Shown here: positions 16,047 to 24,549 of the stretch, piece after piece
Numbering within the stretch: the first letter of the stretch is position 1
How the letters are laid out: every line of letters begins with the position of its first letter
Source of the DNA: an uncultured Gemmatimonadota bacterium
GTDB lineage: Bacteria; Gemmatimonadota; Gemmatimonadetes; Gemmatimonadales; Gemmatimonadaceae
Length of the DNA: 31,588 nucleotides
Reading direction: 5' to 3'
Assembly (NCBI GenBank): GCA_946479015.1
Contig: CAMLEQ010000008.1
Location: 1 to 31,588 of the forward strand
The notes under the pieces: generated by a model
What the model saw: the letters and a program-made list of their open reading frames with translations, nothing else
What the model was told of the DNA's origin: nothing
Databases searched by the model: none
Translations under genes and position numbers: made by a program

Positions 16047-19000
16047 GCCACGAGACCCTCGACGTGCCGCATCGCCCGGAAGCCACCGTCCAACGGCTGT
16101 TCGCGGAGCAGGCCGCCCGGACGCCCGACGCGATCGCCGTGCTCTCCGAGCGCGACTCGCTCACGTACGCGGCGCTCGATGCGCTCGCGAACCGCATCGC
16201 GCGGCGTCTGCGTGCGCGCGGCGTTCGCCGGGACGTGCCGGTGGCGATCTGCGTGGAGCGCTCGACGCGGGAGATCGCGGCGCTCCTCGGCATCCTGAAG
16301 GCGGGGGGCGCGTACCTGCCGCTCGAGCCGTCGTACCCGGCGGAGCGACTCGCCTTCATGGTGCGCGACGCGGGCGCGACGCTGCTCGTCACGGAGCGGT
16401 CGCTCGCGAGCCGGATGCCGGCGCTCGACGGGACGACGCTGTTTCTCGAGGAGATGCTCGATGCGGCGGACGACGATCGCGCGCTCGAGGACGAGGGGGC
16501 ATCGTCCGATCGGGCGTACATCATGTACACGTCCGGATCCACCGGCACGCCCAAGGGCGTCGAGATCACGCACCGGTCGATCAACCGGCTGGTGTGCGCG
16601 GTGGACTACGTGGAGCTGGGGCCGGTGCACACGCTCCTGCACGCGGCGCCGCTGGGCTTCGACGCGTCCACCTTCGAGCTCTGGGGAGCGCTGCTCACCG
16701 GCGGACGGTGCGCGATCCACCCCGAGCCGGTGCCGACGGCGGACGGCATCGGCCGCGCCATCCAGCGCTTCGGCGTGACCACGATGTGGCTGACGGCGGG
16801 GCTCTTCAACGCGATCATCGACGAGGCGCCGGAGCAGCTCCGCGGACTGCGGCAGCTCCTCACTGGCGGCGAGGCGCTGTCCGCGGCGCACGTGCGGCGC
16901 GCGCTCTCGGTGCTCGAGGGGACGCAGCTCATCAACGGCTACGGTCCCACGGAGACGACGACGTTCGCCGCGACGTATCGCATCCCGCGCGACCTTCCGG
17001 CCGATGCCACGTCCATCCCGATCGGGCGCCCGATCCGCGAGACCCGGCTGTACGTGCTCGACGAGGCGCGCCGCCCCGTCGCCGACGGCGAGATCGGCGA
17101 GCTGTACATCGGCGGCGAAGGGCTCGCGCGTGGCTATCTCGGGCGCCCGGATCTCACGCGCGAGCGCTTCCTCCCCGATCCGTTCACCGGCCGCGCCGGC
17201 GACCGGATGTATCGCACCGGCGACCTGGTGCGCGTGCTCCCCGATGGCTGCGTGGACTACGTGGGCCGCGCGGACGGACAGGTGAAGATCAGCGGCTATC
17301 GCATCGAGCTCGGCGAGATCGAGGCGGCGCTCTCGCGGCACGCCGCCGTCCGCTCCTGCCGGGTGATCGCCCGATCGGCCGGCGCGGGCGCTCCGAAGCG
17401 CCTCGTCGCGTACGTGGTGGCGGCGCCCGACGCCGCGATCCCCGGGGCGCGCGAGCTGCGCGAGCTCCTGCATCGCTCGCTCCCCGACTACATGGTGCCG
17501 GCGGTGTACGTGCCGCTCGCGCAGCTTCCGCTCACGGCGAACGGGAAGGTGGACGACCGCGCGCTTCCCGAGCCGGATGCCCGGGCGACGGAGCCGGACG
17601 AAGGATACGCGGCGCCGCGCACTCCCACGGAGCGCGTGGTCGCGGATGTGTGGGCCGCGCTGCTCGGCGTGCCGCGCGTGTCGGTGTTCGCCAACGTGTT
17701 CGAGCTCGGCGCGAGCTCGCTGCTCGCCGTGAAGGCGCACGCGCAGCTCCGAACCCGCCACGCGATGGACGTGCCGATCGCGCGGCTGTTCGAGTGCCCG
17801 ACCGTCGCCGAGCTGGCGGCGAGCATCGACCAGGGAGGCGCCGGTACCGCCGGCGGGCACGCCGCGTCGAGCCCAGATGGGGCGACCGCCGGGCGCCAGC
17901 GCGCCAGGCACGCCGGCGAGCCGGTCGCCATCATCGGCATGGCCGCGCGGTATCCCGGCGCGGGGAGCGTGGATGAGCTCTGGCGCAACCTGTGCGCGGG
18001 GGTGGAGTCGATCACCTTCTTCCGCGACGACGAGCTGGATCCGCTGGCACGCGACACGGCGCGCCGCGCGCCGCGCTACGTGCCGGCGCGAGGCGTGCTC
18101 CCCGACGTGGACCGGTTCGACGCCGGCTTCTTCGGCATGACGCCGCGCGAGGCGCAGCTCATGGATCCGCAGCAGCGGATCTTCCTCGAGCTCGCGTGGG
18201 AGGCGCTCGAGCACGCCGGGTACGTGCCGGAGGCGTTCGACGGGCCGATCGGGGTGTTCGGCGGCGTGTACAACAACTCGTACGCCGCCACGGTGCTCGT
18301 GCGCCGCCCCGCGCTGGTGGAGCAGTACGGCGCGTTCAACGCGATGCTGCTCAACGAGAAGGACTACGTGGCCACGCGCACCGCGCACAAGCTCGGCCTC
18401 ACCGGGCCGGCACTGAGCATCCACACCGCGTGCTCCACGTCGCTCGTGGCGATCTGCCAGGCGGTGCAGAGCCTGCGCGATGGGCAGTGCGGGATGGCGC
18501 TCGCCGGCGGCGTGTCGCTCACCATCCCGACGATGAGCGGGTATCCGTACCAGGAAGGGGGGATGCTCTCCGCCGACGGCCACACGCGCACGTTCGATGC
18601 CTCGGCGACGGGCACGGTGTTCAGCGATGGGGCGGGGATCGTGGTGCTGAAGCGGCTCGAGGATGCGGAGCGCGACGGCGACACCATCTACGCCGTGCTG
18701 CGCGGCGTCGCGCTCAACAACGACGGCGCGAACAAGGCCAGCTTCACGGCGCCGAGCGTGAGCGGGCAGGCGGCGGTGATCACCTCCGCGCACGCCGACG
18801 CCGAGGTGGACGCACGCTCGATCTCGTACGTGGAGGCGCACGGCACCGCCACGCCGCTCGGCGATCCGATCGAGGTGGAGGCGCTCACGCAGGCGTTCCG
18901 CGCGAGCACGCCGGAGGTGGGCTTCTGTGCGATCGGATCGGTGAAGAGCAACATCGGGCACACCGTCACCGCGGCGGGCGCCGCGGGGGTGATCAAGACG

Positions 19001-22000
19001 GCGCTCGCCCTGCGGCACGAGGTGATCCCGGCGTCGCTGCACTACGACGCGCCGAATCCACACCTCGCGCTGGACGACAGTCCGTTCGTGGTTGCCGCCC
19101 GCCCGATGGCGTGGCCCCGAGGGGCGGCGCCGCGCCGCGCGGGCGTGAGCTCGTTCGGGGTCGGGGGAACGAACGCGCACGTGGTGATGGAGGAAGCGCC
19201 GCTCGCCGAGCCGGCACCGTCGTCGCGCCCCGCGCAGCTGCTCGTGCTCTCCGCGCGATCGCGCGAGGCGCTCGATGCCGCGGCAGCGCGGCTCGCCGCC
19301 GCGCTGCGCGCGGCGCCGGAGATGCCGATCGCGGACGTGGCCCACACGCTGCAACGAGGGCGGCGGGCATTCCCGCACCGGCGCGCCATCGTGTGCACCT
19401 CGCCCGCCGATGCCGCGGCGCAGCTGGAGACGCGGGAGGCGCGGAGCGGCGACGCGCCGGCGCCCGCGCTGCCGCCGCAGGTGGCGTTCCTGTTCCCCGG
19501 ACAGGGCTCGCAGTACGTGCGCATGGGGGCCACGCTGTACGCGTGCGAGCCCGTGTTCCGCGCCGAACTCGATCGCTGCGCCGACGCGATCACGGAGATC
19601 CTGGGCGGCGACCTCCGTCGCATGCTGTTCGACCCGATGGACGAGGAGAGCGCCGCGCGCGCGCTGCGCGAGACCTCGCTCACCCAGCCGGCGCTGTTCG
19701 CGATCGAGTTCGCGCTCGCGAAGCTGTGGGAGTCGTGGGGGGTGCGCCCGAGCGCCATGATCGGTCACAGCGTGGGCGAGTTCGTGTGCGCGGCGCTGGC
19801 GGGGGTGTTCTCCCCCGAGGACGGCGCGCGCCTCGTGGCGGCGCGCGGCCGGCTGATGCAGGAGCTTCCGCCGGGGAGCATGCTCTCCGTGCGGCTGCCG
19901 GCCTCCGTGCTCCTCCCCCGGCTCGATCCGGCGCTCGCCATCGCCGCGGAGAACGCGCCCTCGCTGTGCGTCGTCTCCGGTCCCACGCCGCTCGTGGCCG
20001 CGCTCGAGGAGACGCTCACGGCGGAGGGCGTGGCGTGCCGGCGCCTGCACACCTCGCACGCGTTCCACTCGTCGATGATGGACCCGGCGATCGAGCCGCT
20101 GGTGGCGCGGGTGAGCGCGATGCGCCTCTCGTCTCCGCGCCTCCCCTTCGCCTCGTCCGTCACCGGCGGGTGGATCACGGAGGCGCAGGCGCGCGATCCG
20201 ATGTACTGGGCGCGCCACCTCCGGGAGACGGTGCGCTTCTCCGACGGCGTGCGGACCGTCGGCGCCGGGGCGCAGCTGCTGCTCGAGGTGGGGCCGCGCG
20301 CGACGCTCGCCACCCTCGCGCGCCAGCAGCTCACGGGTGCGCAGGCGCCGCGATGCGTGTCGTCGCTCGGCGCCGCGGAGCCCGAGGAGTACCCATCGCT
20401 GCTCGCCGCGCTCGGCCAGCTCTGGACGCGCGGCGTGGCGCCCGAGTGGGCGGCGGTGCACGCCGGTGAGCGGCGGCGCCGCATCGCGCTGCCCACGTAC
20501 CCATTCGAGCGGCGCCGGCACTGGGTGGATGCGGAGCCCGATGGCGCCCAGCCCGCGGCGGCCGCCGTGCCCGAGGCGATGCCCGCATCGGCGTCGCTCC
20601 CCGAACCCGCAGCCATGCCGCAGGGCGTCGCGCCCGTGGCGGCACGGAACTCTTCTTCCTCGAGCGTGCGCATGACGTCACCCCAGAGCTCATCCGCCCG
20701 CCGCGACCGGTTGTCCGACGCCGTCGCCGGGATCCTCGAACAGGTGTCGGGCATCGAAGTGGGGCGCTCGGATGCCTCGACGACGTTCGTCGAGCTGGGC
20801 TTCGATTCGCTCACGCTCACTCAGGTGGCGCTCGCGCTTTCCAAGGAGTACGCGACGAAGATCACCTTCCGGCAGTTGCTCGAGCAGTACTCCACGCTCG
20901 ACCTGCTCGTGAGGCACCTCGAGGAGCTCATCCCGCCGGAGCCGGAGACCGCGCCCGTCGCGATCGTCAGCCAACCGTCCACGCCGGCGCACATCGCCGA
21001 TCCGGTGGTGCCCGCCGCCCCTCTCTCCACCGCCATCATGCCAGCGACCAACGGTAGCGCCTCAGGCAGCGTGCAGTGGCTGATCGAGCAACAGCTCCGG
21101 ATCATGGCGCAGCAGCTCGCCGTGCTCGGCGGCGCGCCCGCTCCCGCCCCCGTGGCCGCGCCGGTGCCGCAGCCGGCACCGTCCGCGCCGGCGCCGGCGG
21201 CATCGGTGCCGATGCCGCCCGCTCCCGTCGCGGCGTCGGAGCCGGCCGGCGCGCGCGCGAACGCGGCGGCCACCAACGGCAACGGTGATCATCCCGACGT
21301 GCCATCCACCGGGCCCAATCGCGCGTTCTACGATTCGAAGAAGGCGTTCGGCGCGGCGCCGCGCATCTCCCACGCGCAGCAGAACGACCTCACGCCGAAG
21401 CAGCGCGCGCGCCTCGACGCGTTCGTGCGCCGGTACACCACGCGAACGAAGGAATCGAAGCGCTTCACGCAGGCCAATCGCGCCGCGATGGCCGACCCGC
21501 GCGTGGCCACCGGATTCCGTCCCGCGGTGAAGGAGCTGGTGTACCCCATCGTGGTGCGGCACTCCGCCGGCTCGCGCATGTGGGACCTGGACGGCAACGA
21601 GTACGTGGACGTGCTCTCCGGCTTCGGATCCAACATGTTCGGGTGGTCGGCGCCGTTCGTGGTGGAGGCGGTGAAGGCGCAGTTGGACGAGGGCTTCGAG
21701 GTGGGGCCGCAGCACCCGCTGACCGCCGAAGTCACGGCGCTCGTGCGCGACGTCACGGGCGCGGAGCGGGTCGCGTTCTGCAACACCGGTTCGGAAGCGG
21801 TGCTCGGCGCGATCCGCGTGGCGCGCACGGTCACGGGCCGCAACCTGATTGTCGCCTTCAGCGGCTCGTATCACGGGATCAATGACGAGGTGCTGGTGCG
21901 CGGTGGGAAGACCGGGCGCGCGGTGCCGGCGGCGCCGGGGATCCTGCCGGCCACCGCGCAGAACATCCTGGTGCTCGAGTACGGCACCGAGGCGTCGCTG

Positions 22001-22882
22001 GAGGTGATCCGGAGCCGCGCGAGCGAGATCGCCGCCGTGCTCGTGGAACCGGTGCAGAGCCGGCGTCCGGACTTCCAGCCCGGGGCGTTCCTGCGCGATC
22101 TCCGCGCCGTCACCTCGGCGGCCGGGATCGTGTACATCTGGGACGAGATCGTCACCGGCTTCCGCGTGGCGCCGGGCGGCGCGCAGGAGCACTTCGGGGT
22201 GCGCGCGGATCTCGCGACGTATGGAAAGGTGGTGGGCGGCGGGCTGCCGATCGGCGTGATCGCCGGGCGGCGCGAGTTCATGGACGCGCTGGACGGCGGG
22301 CACTGGCAGTTCGGCGATGGCTCCGTCCCCGAGGTGGGGGTCACCTACTTCGCGGGCACCTTCGTGCGGCATCCGCTCGCGCTGGCCGCGGCGCGCGCGG
22401 TCCTGCTGCACTTGAAGGAGCGCGGACCGGCGCTGCAGGACGAGCTCGCGGAGCGCACCGAGCGCCTGGCGAGCGAGCTCAACACCTGGTTCGCCGCCGT
22501 GGGCGCGCCGCTGGAGATCCGCCGCTTTCGCTCCATCTGGAAGACGTTCTACACGGCGGAGCAGGGCCACGGCGATCTGCTCTTCTACATGCTCCGTGAC
22601 CGCGGCATCCACATCTACGATGGGTTCCCCTGCTTCATGACGACCGCGCATTCCGACGCCGACGTGACGCGCATCATCGCGGCGTTCAAGGAGGCGGTGA
22701 CGGAGCTGCAGGAGGGGGGCTTCCTCCCCGGCGCGCCCGCCGCGCAACCGGCGCGCGTGCTCGATGCGAGCGCGCCGCCGGTGCCCGGCGCGCGGCTCGG
22801 GCGCGATCGCGACGGCTCGCCGGCGTGGTTCGTCCCGAACCCCGACGCGCGCGGCGGCTTCGTGAAGGTGGACGCGCTGTGA
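16043..22882 (+). CDS. Hybrid NRPS-PKS, A-PCP-KS-AT-ACP-aminotransferase
   Basis: A 2279-aa assembly-line enzyme with no N-terminal C domain, so it looks like a starter. A is at about 15-520 (YTSGSTGTPKG from 162, NGYGPTE from 298, K502). Its code by hand alignment to GrsA is D207 A208 F211 W249 L273 G275 G299 T307 F308 K502, i.e. DAFWLGGTFK, a valine code. PCP has Ser559. KS is at about 625-1050 (Cys797, His933, His973). AT is at about 1148-1440 (GHSVG with Ser1243; HAFH 1339-1342 indicates malonyl-CoA). ACP has Ser1589. A short helix (IEQQLRIMAQQLAVLGG) and a Pro/Ala linker lead to a class-III, glutamate-1-semialdehyde-aminotransferase-like domain at about 1770-2190 with PLP Lys2062 (YGKVVGGGLPIG). 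No KR, DH or ER is present, so the beta-keto group would be the aminotransferase substrate. The protein ends at PAWFVPNPDARGGFVKVDAL, a sequence that normally leads into a C domain. Confidence 0.94.
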   Translation: MSHETLDVPHRPEATVQRLFAEQAARTPDAIAVLSERDSLTYAALDALANRIARRLRARGVRRDVPVAICVERSTREIAALLGILKAGGAYLPLEPSYPAERLAFMVRDAGATLLVTERSLASRMPALDGTTLFLEEMLDAADDDRALEDEGASSDRAYIMYTSGSTGTPKGVEITHRSINRLVCAVDYVELGPVHTLLHAAPLGFDASTFELWGALLTGGRCAIHPEPVPTADGIGRAIQRFGVTTMWLTAGLFNAIIDEAPEQLRGLRQLLTGGEALSAAHVRRALSVLEGTQLINGYGPTETTTFAATYRIPRDLPADATSIPIGRPIRETRLYVLDEARRPVADGEIGELYIGGEGLARGYLGRPDLTRERFLPDPFTGRAGDRMYRTGDLVRVLPDGCVDYVGRADGQVKISGYRIELGEIEAALSRHAAVRSCRVIARSAGAGAPKRLVAYVVAAPDAAIPGARELRELLHRSLPDYMVPAVYVPLAQLPLTANGKVDDRALPEPDARATEPDEGYAAPRTPTERVVADVWAALLGVPRVSVFANVFELGASSLLAVKAHAQLRTRHAMDVPIARLFECPTVAELAASIDQGGAGTAGGHAASSPDGATAGRQRARHAGEPVAIIGMAARYPGAGSVDELWRNLCAGVESITFFRDDELDPLARDTARRAPRYVPARGVLPDVDRFDAGFFGMTPREAQLMDPQQRIFLELAWEALEHAGYVPEAFDGPIGVFGGVYNNSYAATVLVRRPALVEQYGAFNAMLLNEKDYVATRTAHKLGLTGPALSIHTACSTSLVAICQAVQSLRDGQCGMALAGGVSLTIPTMSGYPYQEGGMLSADGHTRTFDASATGTVFSDGAGIVVLKRLEDAERDGDTIYAVLRGVALNNDGANKASFTAPSVSGQAAVITSAHADAEVDARSISYVEAHGTATPLGDPIEVEALTQAFRASTPEVGFCAIGSVKSNIGHTVTAAGAAGVIKTALALRHEVIPASLHYDAPNPHLALDDSPFVVAARPMAWPRGAAPRRAGVSSFGVGGTNAHVVMEEAPLAEPAPSSRPAQLLVLSARSREALDAAAARLAAALRAAPEMPIADVAHTLQRGRRAFPHRRAIVCTSPADAAAQLETREARSGDAPAPALPPQVAFLFPGQGSQYVRMGATLYACEPVFRAELDRCADAITEILGGDLRRMLFDPMDEESAARALRETSLTQPALFAIEFALAKLWESWGVRPSAMIGHSVGEFVCAALAGVFSPEDGARLVAARGRLMQELPPGSMLSVRLPASVLLPRLDPALAIAAENAPSLCVVSGPTPLVAALEETLTAEGVACRRLHTSHAFHSSMMDPAIEPLVARVSAMRLSSPRLPFASSVTGGWITEAQARDPMYWARHLRETVRFSDGVRTVGAGAQLLLEVGPRATLATLARQQLTGAQAPRCVSSLGAAEPEEYPSLLAALGQLWTRGVAPEWAAVHAGERRRRIALPTYPFERRRHWVDAEPDGAQPAAAAVPEAMPASASLPEPAAMPQGVAPVAARNSSSSSVRMTSPQSSSARRDRLSDAVAGILEQVSGIEVGRSDASTTFVELGFDSLTLTQVALALSKEYATKITFRQLLEQYSTLDLLVRHLEELIPPEPETAPVAIVSQPSTPAHIADPVVPAAPLSTAIMPATNGSASGSVQWLIEQQLRIMAQQLAVLGGAPAPAPVAAPVPQPAPSAPAPAASVPMPPAPVAASEPAGARANAAATNGNGDHPDVPSTGPNRAFYDSKKAFGAAPRISHAQQNDLTPKQRARLDAFVRRYTTRTKESKRFTQANRAAMADPRVATGFRPAVKELVYPIVVRHSAGSRMWDLDGNEYVDVLSGFGSNMFGWSAPFVVEAVKAQLDEGFEVGPQHPLTAEVTALVRDVTGAERVAFCNTGSEAVLGAIRVARTVTGRNLIVAFSGSYHGINDEVLVRGGKTGRAVPAAPGILPATAQNILVLEYGTEASLEVIRSRASEIAAVLVEPVQSRRPDFQPGAFLRDLRAVTSAAGIVYIWDEIVTGFRVAPGGAQEHFGVRADLATYGKVVGGGLPIGVIAGRREFMDALDGGHWQFGDGSVPEVGVTYFAGTFVRHPLALAAARAVLLHLKERGPALQDELAERTERLASELNTWFAAVGAPLEIRRFRSIWKTFYTAEQGHGDLLFYMLRDRGIHIYDGFPCFMTTAHSDADVTRIIAAFKEAVTELQEGGFLPGAPAAQPARVLDASAPPVPGARLGRDRDGSPAWFVPNPDARGGFVKVDAL

Positions 22883-22928
22883 TGCATCGCGCGAAGACGC
22901 ACGCCCGGCGCGGGAGCGCCCCGACGTG

Positions 22929-23714
22929 ATGCCACGGTTCTTCGGCGACCCGGCGCGCGCGCTGTTCGGCGCGTACCATCCGCCGGACGACACGCGCGAC
23001 CGGCGCCGCGGCGTGCTGCTCTGCTACCCCGGCCCGGAGGAGTACCGGGCCGTGCACTGGTCGTACCGGCGCCTCGCCATGCTCCTGGCGAGCGCCGGCT
23101 TCCACGTGCTGCGCTTCGACTACTTCGGCACCGGCGACTCCGCCGGGGAGACCGACGCGGGCGATCTGGAACAGTGGATGGCGGACATCGGTACCGCCGC
23201 GCGCGAGCTACGCGAGGTGGGCGCGCTCGAGCGCATCGCGCTCGTGGGGGTGCGACTCGGCGCCTCGCTCGCCGTACGCGCGTGCGCCGACGGGATGCGG
23301 GTGCGCGATCTCGTCCTCTGGGAGCCGGTGGTCTCCGGGCGCGACTACCTCGCGCAGCTGGGCGCCGAGCAGGCGCGCACGCTCCGCGAGCTGCGCCACC
23401 CCGTGGACACGGAGCGCGAGCCGGGGGAGATGCTCGGCCACCACATGACCGACGCGATGCGGCGCGGCGTGGAGGCGGTGGATCTGCTCGCGCAGCCGCT
23501 CGGACGACCGGAGCGCGTGCTCATCCTGAGCGCCGCCGAGCGCGCCGACGCCGCGGCGCTCCGCGACCGCGTGGCGGCGAGCGGCGGATCGTGCACGTAC
23601 CGCGTGGTGCCGGAGATGGCGCTCTACTCCGAGGAGCATCGCCGGAGCGAGACGCTGCTCGCGCATCGCACGCTCGACGCGATCGTGTCGCACCTCACGG
23701 GAGGCGCGGCGTGA
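22929..23714 (+). CDS. Alpha/beta-hydrolase-fold protein lacking the Ser nucleophile (GVRLG)
   Basis: A protein of about 261 aa whose early strands and turns fit an alpha/beta hydrolase (GVLLCYPGPEEYRAVHWSYRRLA, then LRFDYFGTGDSAGE). The nucleophile elbow reads G107-V-R109-L-G111, with Arg where Ser is expected, and no convincing catalytic His follows. This resembles the second hydrolase of exosortase-A-type EPS loci, which as I recall also carries G-x-R-L-G. It may be a structural partner of the next gene, which has the same fold and overlaps it by GTGA. GTG 22926 immediately precedes ATG 22929 as an alternative start. The gap to the megasynthase is 46 bp, so one transcript is likely. Function unknown. 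Confidence 0.75.
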   Translation: MPRFFGDPARALFGAYHPPDDTRDRRRGVLLCYPGPEEYRAVHWSYRRLAMLLASAGFHVLRFDYFGTGDSAGETDAGDLEQWMADIGTAARELREVGALERIALVGVRLGASLAVRACADGMRVRDLVLWEPVVSGRDYLAQLGAEQARTLRELRHPVDTEREPGEMLGHHMTDAMRRGVEAVDLLAQPLGRPERVLILSAAERADAAALRDRVAASGGSCTYRVVPEMALYSEEHRRSETLLAHRTLDAIVSHLTGGAA

Positions 23715-24541
23715 CGGAGCGGGCGGTGGTGTTCGGACCCAATCAGGCGCTCGTGGGGATCGTGGCCACGCCGGACCACGACGCCGCCGGGCGCACCAGG
23801 GCGGTGGTCATGGCGAACATCGGCCTGCACCATCGCGTCGGTCCGTATCGGCTGTACGTGGACCTGGCGCGCCGGCTGGCGGCGCGTGGCCTGGTGGCGC
23901 TGCGCTTCGACCTGTCTGGTCTCGGCGACAGCGCGCCGCGGCAGGACACGCTGAGCGACGCCGAGCGCGGCGCGAGCGACCTGCGCGAGGCGATGGACTG
24001 GCTCGAGACGCGCATGGGCGTGAAGGAGTTCCTCATCGTCGCGCTCTGCTCCGGGGTGGACAGCGCGCACCTGGCCGCGGTGCGCGACGACCGCGTGACC
24101 GGTGCGGTGTTCATCGACGGTTACACCTATTCCACCTTTCGGTCGCGGCTGCGGCATCACACCCTGCGCTACCTGCAGCTCGAGCGATGGCTCCGGTACG
24201 GGCGCCGGAGGCTGGCGCGGTCGCCGGCAGGCGGCAACGGGTCCGTCGCGGAGACGCCGGCGGTGTTCGCCCGTGAATACCCGTCGCGCGCTCGGTTCCG
24301 TGAGGACGTGGCGCGGATGGTCGGCCGCGGCGCGCGATTGCTCTTCATCTGGACAGGCACCTACTCGACCTACAACGCGCGCACGCAGCTCTTCGAGATC
24401 CTCGGGGGCGGTGTCCCCCGCCAGGGGATCGAGGTGGAGCGCATGAGCGGCGCGGACCACGTCTTCACCTCGCGGCGCCACCGGCACGCGCTGCTCGATC
24501 GCATCGAGCGATGGGCGGCGCGGGAGCCGCACCTCACGTAG
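23711..24541 (+). CDS. Alpha/beta-hydrolase-fold protein with Cys in the nucleophile position
   Basis: A 276-aa protein starting at GTG 23711, which overlaps the upstream stop as GTGA. It has the alpha/beta-hydrolase order: NIGLHHRVGPYRLYVDLARRLA, LRFDLSGLGDS, elbow A111-L-C113-S-G115, and a C-terminal D249-H250 (GADHVF). The elbow residue is Cys rather than Ser and the first Gly is Ala. Cys-nucleophile versions occur among acyl-transfer enzymes, so transfer or release of the thioester-bound product is a reasonable idea. The fold relative upstream carries Arg instead, so the two may work as a pair. No membrane segment or signal is seen. This is the best local candidate for a release enzyme, since neither megasynthase has a thioesterase. 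Confidence 0.75.
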   Translation: MTERAVVFGPNQALVGIVATPDHDAAGRTRAVVMANIGLHHRVGPYRLYVDLARRLAARGLVALRFDLSGLGDSAPRQDTLSDAERGASDLREAMDWLETRMGVKEFLIVALCSGVDSAHLAAVRDDRVTGAVFIDGYTYSTFRSRLRHHTLRYLQLERWLRYGRRRLARSPAGGNGSVAETPAVFAREYPSRARFREDVARMVGRGARLLFIWTGTYSTYNARTQLFEILGGGVPRQGIEVERMSGADHVFTSRRHRHALLDRIERWAAREPHLT

Positions 24542-24549
24542 TCTCGGCC

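Noticed and set aside
14231..20521. Very long open frame on the minus strand (2096 codons)
   Set aside because: It lies opposite the NRPS tail, PPTase and megasynthase. Its translation is Arg/His/Pro/Ala-rich low complexity without motifs, as expected from GC-rich codon bias of the plus-strand genes.
22883..22930. A 15-codon frame starting ATG right after the megasynthase stop
   Set aside because: Too short, basic and unsupported. It may only help translational coupling to the gene at 22929.
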